DNA of 64,000 nucleotides. Origin: Ectothiorhodospira lacustris. GTDB lineage: Bacteria; Pseudomonadota; Gammaproteobacteria; Ectothiorhodospirales; Ectothiorhodospiraceae. Position numbers and translations under genes: made by a program. The notes under the pieces were generated by a model. It did not search any database and was not told the origin of the DNA. It saw nothing but the letters and a program-made list of their open reading frames with translations. The DNA is taken from NCBI RefSeq assembly GCF_022227845.1, contig NZ_JAJNQN010000011.1, positions 1 to 64,000 of the forward strand, given 5' to 3'. Shown here in pieces: positions 10,612 to 18,647 of the stretch. How positions within the stretch are numbered: the first letter of the stretch is position 1; each line of letters opens with the position of its first letter.

Positions 10612-12129
10612 ATGGCTGACCATGATCCCGCTCGCGACCCGCTCTATCCCGACCCTCGGCGCCAGGTCTCCCCCCAGGAGCGAGACGCCCTGATTGCGGC
10701 CCTGGACCAGGTGCTCCCCAAGGACGCCCTGCTCCACCACGGGGAAGACCTGCGGCCGTACGAGTGCGACGGCCTGTCCGCCTATCGGCGTCTGCCCCTG
10801 GCGGTGATCCTGCCCCATGATCTGGACCAGGCCCGGGCCGCCCTCGGCATCTGCCGGGAGCGAGGCATCCCGGTGACGGCCCGGGGCGCCGGCACCGGCC
10901 TGTCCGGCGGTGCCCTGCCCTTTCCCGACGGCGTGCTGCTGAGCCTGGCCCGCTTCAACCGCATCCTGGAACTGGACCCGAACCGCCGTATCGCCCGAGT
11001 CCAGCCCGGGGTCCGCAATCTGGCCATTTCCGAGGCTGCCACACCCCATGGTCTCTACTATGCCCCCGATCCGTCTTCCCAAATCGCCTGCTCCATCGGC
11101 GGCAACGTGGCGGAAAACTCCGGCGGGGTGCACTGCCTGAAATACGGCCTGACGGTCCACAATGTGCTGGCCGTGCAGATGCTGACCATCGATGGTGAAC
11201 TGCTCACCTTGGGTGGCGAGGCCCTGGACAGCCCGGGCTATGACCTGCTGGCCCTGGTCCACGGCTCCGAAGGCATGCTCGGCATCATTACCGAGGTCAC
11301 GGTCAGGCTGCTGCCCAAACCGGAACGGGCACAGGTGCTGATGGCGGCCTTTGATGATGCCCAGAGCGCTGGCGAGGCGGTGGCCGGCCTGATCGGGGCC
11401 GGGATCATCCCCGGCGGCCTGGAAATGATGGACAACGACGCCATCCGGGCGGCGGAGGATTTCGTTCATGCGGGCTATCCGGTGGACGCCGCCGCCATCC
11501 TGCTCTGTGAGCTGGACGGCACCGAAGCGGAGGTCTCGGAACAGGTGATACAGGTACGCAACCTGCTGCTGGAAAGCGGCGCCACCGAGGTGCGCACGGC
11601 CCGGGACGAACAGGAACGCATGCGCTTCTGGGCCGGCCGCAAGGCCGCCTTCCCGGCGGTAGGCAGGATCTCCCCGGATTACTACTGCATGGACGGCACC
11701 ATTCCCCGGCGCCATCTGGGTAAGGTCCTCGGGGGCATCGCCGAGCTATCCCGCGCCTACGGGCTGCGGGTGGCCAACGTCTTTCATGCCGGTGACGGCA
11801 ACCTGCACCCGCTGATCCTGTTCGATGCCAATGTGTCCGGAGAGCTGGAAAAGGCCGAGGAACTGGGCGGGCAGATCCTGGAGCTGTGCGTGGAGGTGGG
11901 CGGCACCATCACCGGGGAGCACGGGGTGGGCATCGAAAAGATCAACCAGATGTGCGTGCAGTTCCAGCCGGCGGAGCTGACCCAGTTTCATGCAGTCAAG
12001 GCGGCCTTTGACCCGAAAGGCCTGCTCAATCCGGGCAAAGCAGTGCCCACCCTGCATCGCTGCGCCGAATTCGGCGCCATGCACGTGCACCGCGGGCAGC
12101 TCCCCTTTCCCGATCTGCCTCGATTCTAG
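10612..12129 (+). CDS. glcD: Glycolate oxidase subunit GlcD
   Basis: 505 residues from the ATG at 10612, which follows AAGGAG. It is an FAD-linked oxidase: the FAD-binding segment ARGAGTGLSGGALPF and the SIGGNVAENSGGVHCLKYGL block are near-identical to my memory of E. coli GlcD, and the C-terminal GEHGVGIEKINQM completes the family. GlcD works with GlcE and GlcF to oxidise glycolate to glyoxylate at the membrane. Neither partner is adjacent here; they must lie elsewhere, or the protein uses other partners. Malate synthase G at 18.6-20.8 kb would consume the glyoxylate. Confidence 0.9.
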   Translation: MADHDPARDPLYPDPRRQVSPQERDALIAALDQVLPKDALLHHGEDLRPYECDGLSAYRRLPLAVILPHDLDQARAALGICRERGIPVTARGAGTGLSGGALPFPDGVLLSLARFNRILELDPNRRIARVQPGVRNLAISEAATPHGLYYAPDPSSQIACSIGGNVAENSGGVHCLKYGLTVHNVLAVQMLTIDGELLTLGGEALDSPGYDLLALVHGSEGMLGIITEVTVRLLPKPERAQVLMAAFDDAQSAGEAVAGLIGAGIIPGGLEMMDNDAIRAAEDFVHAGYPVDAAAILLCELDGTEAEVSEQVIQVRNLLLESGATEVRTARDEQERMRFWAGRKAAFPAVGRISPDYYCMDGTIPRRHLGKVLGGIAELSRAYGLRVANVFHAGDGNLHPLILFDANVSGELEKAEELGGQILELCVEVGGTITGEHGVGIEKINQMCVQFQPAELTQFHAVKAAFDPKGLLNPGKAVPTLHRCAEFGAMHVHRGQLPFPDLPRF

Positions 12130-12266
12130 GACGCCGGCCAGCCGGCGCAATGCCCGGCCACCCCCGGCAAAACGTTATCAATCGCCCGGCACACTGCCGG
12201 GGAGAGCGGGATTTTTTGCTTTTGAAGCCTGCAGGGAAAATACGGAACAAGCGCCCCTGCCCTCCC

Positions 12267-12331
12267 TCCCGCGCTCGCGGGAATCAATGATTTTCAGCCT
12301 GTTACCGGATCCCCGCGGGCGCGGGAATGAC
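12267..12331. repeat. Two REP-like palindromes in the glcD-prpE gap
   Basis: TCCCGCGCTCGCGGGA (12267-12282) and a second CCCCGCGGGCGCGGGAATGAC element (to 12331) belong to the same family as the array after telA. The 12130-12546 gap also holds a short hairpin just after glcD (CGCCGGC..GCCGGCG, 12132-12147) and the prpE control region. I see no gene in it. Confidence 0.75.
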
Positions 12332-12372
12332 TGACTCAGAACATTCTGACCGACGCAGAACAGTCTAAAGGA

Positions 12373-12435
12373 ATGACCTTAGTCCAAAACCTGCACCAGG
12401 ATTGTTGACACTTTTCAAAAATCCTCTAAGGTCAT
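12373..12435 (+). promoter_or_regulatory. prpE promoter region with PrpR-like operator inside a 10-bp inverted repeat
   Basis: A -35-like TTGACA (12405-12410) lies within ATTGTTGACACT (12401-12412). That sequence resembles the dyad before the GntR regulator gene (14570-14581) and the ATTGTCGACAAT consensus I recall for GntR-type PrpR. A perfect inverted repeat, ATGACCTTAG (12373-12382) and CTAAGGTCAT (12426-12435), brackets this core. A weak -10 (TAAGGT) would overlap the right arm. Propionate-responsive control of prpE is inferred. Confidence 0.55.
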
Positions 12436-12546
12436 GCCCTGACAAGATAACCACAAGCACCCCGGCCGAGGGTGCGGACACCACGATGCCGCGCAGACGC
12501 AGGCAGCACTACCCCCGCCTGGGGCACTAACAAGCAGGAGCGAGTC

Positions 12547-14451
12547 ATGGGTTATGCAGAGGTTTACGCACGCGCAGTAAACGATCCCGAAGGCTTCTGG
12601 GCCGAGGCCGCGCAGGCACTCACCTGGTCCAAGCCGTTTGAGAAAGTGCTGGATGACAGTGCCGCCCCCTTCTACCGCTGGTTCGCCGGCGGGGAGATCA
12701 ATACCTGTTATAACGCCGTGGACCGGCACGTGGAAAACGGCCGTGGTGAGCAGACGGCCATCATCTACGACAGCCCGGTCACGGACACCAAGCGCTGCAT
12801 CAGCTTCCGCGAATTACAGGACCAGGTCGCACGCTTCGCCGGCGCCCTGGCCGACATGGGTGTGACCAAGGGTGACCGGGTCATCATCTACATGCCGATG
12901 GTGCCCGAGGCCCTGGTGGCCATGCTGGGCTGTGCCCGCCTGGGGGCGATCCACTCCGTGGTGTTCGGCGGTTTCTCTGCCCGAGAGCTGGCCACCCGCA
13001 TTGACGACGCCACCCCCAAGGTGGTGGTGGCCGCCTCCTGCGGCATCGAACCCTCCCGGGTAGTGAAATACAAACCGCTGCTGGACCAGGCCATCGAGAT
13101 GTCCACCCACAAGCCTGAGCGGACCCTGATCCTGCAGCGTCCCCAGTCCCCCTGCGACCTGATCCCGGGACGGGACATGGACTGGACCGCGGCCATGGCC
13201 GCCGCGGCCCCTCATGACTGCGTCCCCGTCTCCGCCACCGACCCTATCTACATCCTGTACACCTCCGGCACCACCGGCAAGCCCAAGGGGGTGGTGCGTC
13301 ACAACGGCGGTCATGCGGTGGCCCTTAACTGGAGCATGAAGCATATCTACGGCATGGAACCCGGCGAGGTGTTCTGGGCCGCCTCCGACGTGGGTTGGGT
13401 GGTGGGACACTCCTACATCGTCTACGGTCCCCTGCTCTACGGCTGCACCACGGTGGTCTACGAGGGCAAGCCGGTGGGCACCCCGGACCCCGGCGCCTTC
13501 TGGCGGGTGATCGAGGAATACAAGGTCTCGGTGATGTTCACCGCCCCCACCGCCTTCCGTGCCATCAAGAAGGAAGACCCCGGCGCCGAACACCTCAAGC
13601 GCTACAACCTGGATCAGTTCCGCGCCCTGTTCCTGGCCGGTGAGCGTTGCGATCCGGACACCCTGGAATGGGCACAGAAGATCCTGCAGCGTCCGGCCAT
13701 CGACCACTGGTGGCAGACCGAGACCGGCTGGGCCATCGCCGGGAACTTCCTGGGGATCGAACAGCTGCCCATCAAGCCCGGTACCGCCGGCAAGCCCACC
13801 CCGGGTTATGACGTGCAGATCCTGGATGACAGCGGCAAGCCGGTATCCGCCGGAGAGATGGGGCGGATCATGATCAAGCTGCCCCTGCCACCTGCCTGTC
13901 TGCCCACCCTGTGGAACAACGACGCACGCTTCAAGGAGTCCTATCTCAGCGCCGAACCCGGTTACTACCTCACCGGAGACTCAGGCTACATGGACGAGGA
14001 CGGTTTCCTGTACGTGATGGGGCGGATCGACGACACCATCAATGTGGCCGGGCATCGCCTGTCCACCGGTGCCATGGAAGAGGTGCTGGCCTCTCATCCG
14101 GCCGTGGCCGAATGTGCGGTCATCGCCGTGGCGGATGAACTCAAGGGCTCGCTGCCCATGGGTCTGGTGGTGATGAAATCGGGTGTGGACCAGGCCCCGG
14201 AGGCCCTGAGCAAGGAACTGGTGAATCTGGTACGCGAGCGCATCGGACCCGTGGCCGCCTTCAAGCTGGTGGCCGTGGTCAGCCGCCTGCCCAAGACCCG
14301 TTCGGGCAAGATCCTGCGGGCCATCATGCGCAAGATCGCCGACAACGAGGCCTATCAGACCCCGGCCACCATCGATGACCCGGCGATCCTGGACGAGATC
14401 CGGGAAAGCCTGAGCCGGATGGGATATGCAGAGGGTCGGGAAACGGCCTGA
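12547..14451 (+). CDS. prpE: Propionyl-CoA synthetase
   Basis: 634 residues from the ATG at 12547 (ribosome site CAGGAG). It is an acyl-CoA synthetase of the acetyl-CoA synthetase family: the AMP-binding loop YTSGTTGKPKGVV, the WWQTETGW motif and the C-terminal catalytic lysine segment KTRSGKILR are all present. Propionate plus ATP and CoA gives propionyl-CoA, the entry step of the 2-methylcitrate cycle. The prpE assignment over acsA rests on the downstream prp genes and on sequence features (GYAEVYARAVNDPEGFW start, RIDDTINVAGHRLSTGAMEE). Confidence 0.88.
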   Translation: MGYAEVYARAVNDPEGFWAEAAQALTWSKPFEKVLDDSAAPFYRWFAGGEINTCYNAVDRHVENGRGEQTAIIYDSPVTDTKRCISFRELQDQVARFAGALADMGVTKGDRVIIYMPMVPEALVAMLGCARLGAIHSVVFGGFSARELATRIDDATPKVVVAASCGIEPSRVVKYKPLLDQAIEMSTHKPERTLILQRPQSPCDLIPGRDMDWTAAMAAAAPHDCVPVSATDPIYILYTSGTTGKPKGVVRHNGGHAVALNWSMKHIYGMEPGEVFWAASDVGWVVGHSYIVYGPLLYGCTTVVYEGKPVGTPDPGAFWRVIEEYKVSVMFTAPTAFRAIKKEDPGAEHLKRYNLDQFRALFLAGERCDPDTLEWAQKILQRPAIDHWWQTETGWAIAGNFLGIEQLPIKPGTAGKPTPGYDVQILDDSGKPVSAGEMGRIMIKLPLPPACLPTLWNNDARFKESYLSAEPGYYLTGDSGYMDEDGFLYVMGRIDDTINVAGHRLSTGAMEEVLASHPAVAECAVIAVADELKGSLPMGLVVMKSGVDQAPEALSKELVNLVRERIGPVAAFKLVAVVSRLPKTRSGKILRAIMRKIADNEAYQTPATIDDPAILDEIRESLSRMGYAEGRETA

Positions 14452-14457
14452 AGCAAA

Positions 14458-14486
14458 GCCCTTCTCCCCTCAGGGGGGAGAAGGGC
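14458..14486. terminator. Hairpin after prpE
   Basis: GCCCTTCTCCCC / GGGGAGAAGGGC forms a strong stem just after the prpE stop. There is no U-run, and the arms match the dispersed CCCTTCTCCCC repeat seen at four other places, so it may be a repeat copy acting as an mRNA 3' hairpin rather than a classical terminator. Confidence 0.5.
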
Positions 14487-14569
14487 CTCTGGCTCCGGCA
14501 AACAGGGACAGGCGCAGATTGTCACCAGAAATACCACTTTATCTCCAGGAAAAGGCCTGATACCCTAAT

Positions 14570-14581
14570 ATTGTCAACAAT
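14570..14581 (+). promoter_or_regulatory. GntR/PrpR-type operator dyad
   Basis: ATTGTCAACAAT differs at one base from the ATTGTCGACAAT consensus I recall for GntR-type PrpR. It ends 10 bases before the regulator ATG at 14592 and overlaps a -10-like TAATAT (14566-14571). A second copy lies before prpE. Autoregulation of the gntR-prpB-prpC unit is the natural reading. Confidence 0.6.
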
Positions 14582-14591
14582 CGGACGACAT

Positions 14592-15350
14592 ATGCCAGAT
14601 TTCAACGACCAACTCGGGCAACAGGGCGTCACCTTGGCGGATCGGGTCTTCGCGCGCCTGCGCCAGGCCATCGTCGAGGGTGAGATCCCTTCGGGCACCA
14701 AGATCAGCGAACCGGAACTGGCCGGCGAATACGGCATCAGCCGTGGCCCGCTCAGGGATGCCATCGGTCGTCTGGAAGCCTGCCACCTGGTGGAACGTCG
14801 CCCCAATGTGGGTGCCCGGGTGGTCTCCCTCACCCAGGAAGACCTGCTGGAACTCTACCTGCTGCGAGAAGCCCTGGAGGGCATGGCCGCCCGTCTGGCC
14901 GCGGAGCGCATGTCCGGCCGGGACATCGATGAGCTGCGCAAGCTGCTCAAGCAGCACCAGGAACGGGCGGAACTGCAGGAAGGCATCGCCTATTTCCAGA
15001 CCGAGGGCGATCTGGACTTTCATTACCGCATCATCAAGGCCAGCGGCAATGCCCGCCTGATCAAGCTGCTGTGCGACGACCTCTACCACCTGATGCGCAT
15101 GTACCGTTTTCAGTTCGGCATGGCCAGCTCCCGGGCCCTGATCGCCTTTCGGGAACATGGCCACATCGTCGAGGCCATTGCCGACCGGGACCCGGAGATG
15201 GCAGAACTCATCATGCGCCGCCATATCCGCAGTTCACGGATCAACGTGGAACTGCTGTTTGACGAGAAGGCGCCCAAGGGAGCCAAGGCCACCCCGGCCA
15301 TCCGCTCCGCCGGCGCCGGGAACAGCGCCGGCGCACCTCCGCCGCTCTGA
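14592..15350 (+). CDS. prpR: GntR-family (FCD) regulator of propionate catabolism
   Basis: 252 residues from the ATG at 14592; a TTG seven codons upstream is also in frame. An N-terminal winged helix-turn-helix (LRQAIVEGEIPSGTKISEPELAGEYGISRGPLRDAI) precedes an FCD ligand-binding domain with the typical LYLLREALEGMAARLAAE helix and metal-site histidines (DLDFHYRI, HGHIVEAI, MRRHI). It sits 36 bases before prpB in the same direction. With operator-like dyads before itself and before prpE, it is most likely the local repressor that responds to a cycle intermediate such as 2-methylcitrate. The gene name is by context. Confidence 0.8.
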   Translation: MPDFNDQLGQQGVTLADRVFARLRQAIVEGEIPSGTKISEPELAGEYGISRGPLRDAIGRLEACHLVERRPNVGARVVSLTQEDLLELYLLREALEGMAARLAAERMSGRDIDELRKLLKQHQERAELQEGIAYFQTEGDLDFHYRIIKASGNARLIKLLCDDLYHLMRMYRFQFGMASSRALIAFREHGHIVEAIADRDPEMAELIMRRHIRSSRINVELLFDEKAPKGAKATPAIRSAGAGNSAGAPPPL

Positions 15351-15386
15351 CCACCCCGCATCATCCCCTCAACACAAGGAGATCCA

Positions 15387-16271
15387 ATGACCGAGCCATC
15401 CACGCCAGGCGCGCGTCTGCGTCGCGCCGTTGAAGAAGAGCACCCGCTGCAAGTGGTGGGCACCATCAATGCCTATCACGCGATGATGGCCGAACACGTG
15501 GGCTACCGGGCACTGTACCTGTCCGGTGGTGGTGTTGCCGCCGGCTCCCTGGCCCTGCCGGACCTGGGTATCAGCACCCTGCACGACGTGCTGGAAGACG
15601 TGCGCCGCATCACCTATGTGACCGATGTCCCCCTGCTGGTGGATGCGGATACCGGTTTTGGCCCCAGCGCCTTCAACATCGGGCGCACGGTCAAGGAACT
15701 GATCCGCGCCGGTGCTGCCGGCTGCCATATCGAGGACCAGGTGCAGGCCAAGCGTTGCGGCCATCGCCCCGGCAAGGCCATCGTCACCAAGGAAGAGATG
15801 GTGGACCGCATCAAGGCCGCTACCGACGCCCGTGACCGGGATTTCGTCATCATGGCCCGCACCGATGCCCTGGCCGTGGAAGGCATGGACTCCGCCATCG
15901 AACGGGCCGTGGCCTGCGTCGAGGCCGGCGCCGACATGATCTTCCCCGAGGCCATCAACACTCTGGAGCAGTACCAGCAGTTCGTAGACGCCGTCGGCGT
16001 CCCGGTACTGGCCAATATCACCGAGTTCGGCAGTACCCCCCTTTTCACCACTGAAGCGCTCAAGGGCGTGGGCGTGAGCCTGGTGCTCTACCCCCTGTCC
16101 GCGTTCCGCGCCATGAACAAGGCGGCCCTGAACGTGTTCGAGGCCATCCGCCGCGACGGCACCCAGCAGGGCGTCATCGATACCATGCAGACCCGCATGG
16201 AACTCTACGAGCACCTGGGCTACCACGCCTACGAAGAAAAACTGGACCAGCTATACCGCAAAGGCGGCTAA
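15387..16271 (+). CDS. prpB: 2-methylisocitrate lyase
   Basis: 294 residues with a strong ribosome site (AAGGAG). It belongs to the isocitrate lyase/PEP mutase superfamily: the catalytic KRCGH motif is present (in [12 protein letters not shown]), with DADTGFG for Mg binding. It cleaves 2-methylisocitrate to pyruvate and succinate. It forms one transcription unit with the GntR gene before it and prpC after it (8-base gap). Confidence 0.95.
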   Translation: MTEPSTPGARLRRAVEEEHPLQVVGTINAYHAMMAEHVGYRALYLSGGGVAAGSLALPDLGISTLHDVLEDVRRITYVTDVPLLVDADTGFGPSAFNIGRTVKELIRAGAAGCHIEDQVQAKRCGHRPGKAIVTKEEMVDRIKAATDARDRDFVIMARTDALAVEGMDSAIERAVACVEAGADMIFPEAINTLEQYQQFVDAVGVPVLANITEFGSTPLFTTEALKGVGVSLVLYPLSAFRAMNKAALNVFEAIRRDGTQQGVIDTMQTRMELYEHLGYHAYEEKLDQLYRKGG

Positions 16272-16279
16272 GACGGAGA

Positions 16280-17443
16280 ATGATGAAAATGAGTGAGACC
16301 GAAATCGCCAAGCCCAAACCGAAAAAGTCGGTAGCCCTGTCGGGCACGACCGCCGGCAATACCGCCGTCTGCACCGTGGGCCGTACCGGCAACGACCTGC
16401 ATTACCGGGGCTATGACATCCTGGACTTTGCCGATGAGGCGGAGTTCGAGGAAATTGCCCACCTGCTGATCCACGGCACCCTGCCCAATGCCGCCGAGTT
16501 GGCCCGCTACAAGGCCCGTCTGAAATCCATGCGCGGTCTGCCGGCCGCCCTGCAGAGCGCCCTGGAGCAGATTCCGCCCTCCGCCCACCCCATGGACGTG
16601 ATGCGCACCGCCGTGTCCATGCTGGGCACCCTGGAGCCGGAAAAGGAAGACATGAACGTGGCCGGTGCCCGCCTGATCGCCGACCGCCTGTTGGCCTGCC
16701 TGGGTTCCGCCCTGCTCTACTGGTACCACTTTGCCCATAACGGCCGCTGCATCGACGTGGAGACCGATGACGACAGCGTGGGCGGTCACTTCCTGCACCT
16801 GATGCACGGCAGCACCCCACCCGAGGCATGGGTGCGGGCCATGCACACCTCACTGAACCTGTATGCGGAGCACGAGTTCAACGCCTCCACCTTCACTGCC
16901 CGCGTGGTGGCCGGTACCAACTCGGATATCTACTCCGCCATCACCGGCGCCGTCGGCGCACTGCGGGGTCCCAAGCACGGCGGTGCCAACGAGGCGGCCT
17001 GCGACATCCAGCAGCGCTATCACAACGCCGACGAGGCCGAAGCGGACATCCGCGAGCGCGTGGCCCGCAAGGAGATCGTGATCGGCTTCGGCCACCCGGT
17101 CTACACCATCAGCGACCCGCGCAACAAGGTCATCAAGGACGTGGCCCGCCGCCTGTCCGAGCAGGAGGGCTCCATGCGCATGTATGACGTGGCCGATCGC
17201 CTGGAAACGGTGATGTGGGACCTGAAGAAGATGTTCCCCAATCTGGACTGGTTCTCCGCCGTGTCCTACCACATGATGGGCATCCCCACCGCCCTGTTCA
17301 CGCCGATCTTCGTCATTGCCCGTACCACCGGCTGGGCGGCTCACGTGATCGAGCAGCGTCAGGACGGCAAGATCATCCGTCCCAGCGCCAACTATGTCGG
17401 CCCGGAAAACCAGTCCTGGCTGCCCCTGGACAAGCGGGCCTGA
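16280..17443 (+). CDS. prpC: 2-methylcitrate synthase
   Basis: 387 residues of the citrate synthase family in the methylcitrate branch. The catalytic histidines lie in [11 protein letters not shown] and GFGHPVY, and an aspartate lies in the FPNLDWFSA region. It condenses propionyl-CoA with oxaloacetate. It is shorter than, and clearly distinct from, gltA at 47.7 kb. Several ATGs are possible at the start (16280, 16283, 16289). A strong terminator follows, so no prpD or acnD-prpF gene is cotranscribed here. Confidence 0.94.
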   Translation: MMKMSETEIAKPKPKKSVALSGTTAGNTAVCTVGRTGNDLHYRGYDILDFADEAEFEEIAHLLIHGTLPNAAELARYKARLKSMRGLPAALQSALEQIPPSAHPMDVMRTAVSMLGTLEPEKEDMNVAGARLIADRLLACLGSALLYWYHFAHNGRCIDVETDDDSVGGHFLHLMHGSTPPEAWVRAMHTSLNLYAEHEFNASTFTARVVAGTNSDIYSAITGAVGALRGPKHGGANEAACDIQQRYHNADEAEADIRERVARKEIVIGFGHPVYTISDPRNKVIKDVARRLSEQEGSMRMYDVADRLETVMWDLKKMFPNLDWFSAVSYHMMGIPTALFTPIFVIARTTGWAAHVIEQRQDGKIIRPSANYVGPENQSWLPLDKRA

Positions 17444-17465
17444 GTCTGACGGTCCGGCAGTTCGG

Positions 17466-17503
17466 AAAGCCCCTCTTTCCCAGGTGGAAAGAGGGGCTTT
17501 TTT
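17466..17503 (+). terminator. Rho-independent terminator of the prp operon
   Basis: A 15-bp perfect stem (17466-17480 with 17486-17500) and a five-base loop are followed by a T-run. It stands 22 bases after the prpC stop. Confidence 0.92.
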
Positions 17504-17564
17504 GTCGTGAGCCCTATTTTTTGTAGCCTGGGAACATCATCTCAATCACCCGAGGAGCCCTTTG

Positions 17565-18527
17565 ATGAATCAACCTCACTTCCAGGACCTGGACCATGGC
17601 ATCACCCTCATCGATGCCCAGGTGGTGCGCCCCGGTCTGGCCGCCAGCTATCTGATCGTGGAAAACGGCCGCGCCGCCTTCGTGGAGACGGGCACATCCC
17701 ACTCCGTGCCGATGCTGCTCAAGGCGCTGGAACAAAAGGGTCTGTCACGGGAACAGGTGGACTACGTCATCCCCACCCATGTGCATCTGGACCATGCCGG
17801 TGGTGCCGGGACCCTGATGGAGCAGCTTCCCAATGCCGAACTGGTGATCCATCCCCGAGGTGCCCGGCACATGATCGATCCGTCCAAGCTCATTGCCGGT
17901 GCCACGGCGGTGTACGGTGAAGCGGTCATGGCGCGGGATTTCGGCACCATCCTGCCGATTCCGGAATCCCGAGTCATTCAGGCGGATGATGGTGGGAGTG
18001 TGTCGCTGAATGGCCGTGAACTGGTATTCCTGGACACCCCGGGACATGCCCGGCATCACTTCTGTGTGGTGGACGCAAAGGGCCGGGGCATCTACACCGG
18101 TGATACCTTCGGTATTGCCTATCGGGAACTGGATACCGAGCGCGGGGCCTTTGTGTACCCCACCACCACGCCGGTGCAATTCGAACCGGAGGCCCTGCAT
18201 GCCTCGGTGGATCGACTGGTCGGCCAGGGGCTGGATTACATGTATCTGACCCATTTCGGACGGGTGGGCGGCGAGGAATTGAGCCGGCTGCAGACCGAGC
18301 AGCATGAGATGATCGAGGAATTTCTTTTGCTGGGTCGCGCCCACAGGAAGGATGGCGAAGGAAGGCACCAAGCCCTGTGCGATGGCATGATGGCCCTGTT
18401 CGTGAAACGACTGGCCGCCCATGGCTGCCGGCTACCGGAATCCAGGATTCGGGAACTGCTGGCGATGGACGTGGAACTGAACGTGCAGGGGCTGGAGGTG
18501 TGGCTGGACAAGCAGCCGGCGGGGTAG
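17565..18527 (+). CDS. Metallo-beta-lactamase-fold hydrolase
   Basis: 320 residues from the ATG at 17565 with a GAGGAG site. The metal signature THVHLDHAGGAG, the later TPGHARHHF histidine and YTGDTFG aspartate, and a C-terminal THFGR histidine give a complete two-metal MBL site. The substrate is not evident. It has its own unit after the prp terminator, and nothing in the context fixes its role. Glyoxalase II-like and quinolone-oxygenase-like enzymes of this fold are equally possible. Confidence 0.85.
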   Translation: MNQPHFQDLDHGITLIDAQVVRPGLAASYLIVENGRAAFVETGTSHSVPMLLKALEQKGLSREQVDYVIPTHVHLDHAGGAGTLMEQLPNAELVIHPRGARHMIDPSKLIAGATAVYGEAVMARDFGTILPIPESRVIQADDGGSVSLNGRELVFLDTPGHARHHFCVVDAKGRGIYTGDTFGIAYRELDTERGAFVYPTTTPVQFEPEALHASVDRLVGQGLDYMYLTHFGRVGGEELSRLQTEQHEMIEEFLLLGRAHRKDGEGRHQALCDGMMALFVKRLAAHGCRLPESRIRELLAMDVELNVQGLEVWLDKQPAG

Positions 18528-18584
18528 ATCGACCTCCCGGGTGCCCTGGGTCCGGCTTATTGCCGAAGGTCGGCCCCCCTCATC

Positions 18585-18632
18585 CCCGGCCCTTCTCCCC
18601 AGGGGGAGAAGGGAGAGGGGTTGGGGTGAGGG
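18585..18632. repeat. CCCTTCTCCCC / GGGGTGAGGGG dispersed repeat
   Basis: A GC-rich hairpin-forming element (CCTTCTCCCC..GGGGAGAAGG) with a GGTTGGGGTGAGGGG tail lies in the convergent gap between the hydrolase and malate synthase. Similar copies occur at 14458, 36570, 58268 and 60583. Confidence 0.75.
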
Positions 18633-18647
18633 GAATCAGGGCTACGA

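Noticed and set aside
15387-16271. Isocitrate lyase (aceA) as an alternative for prpB
   Set aside because: The length (294 residues), the sequence around KRCGH and the position before prpC point to methylisocitrate lyase; aceA is longer.
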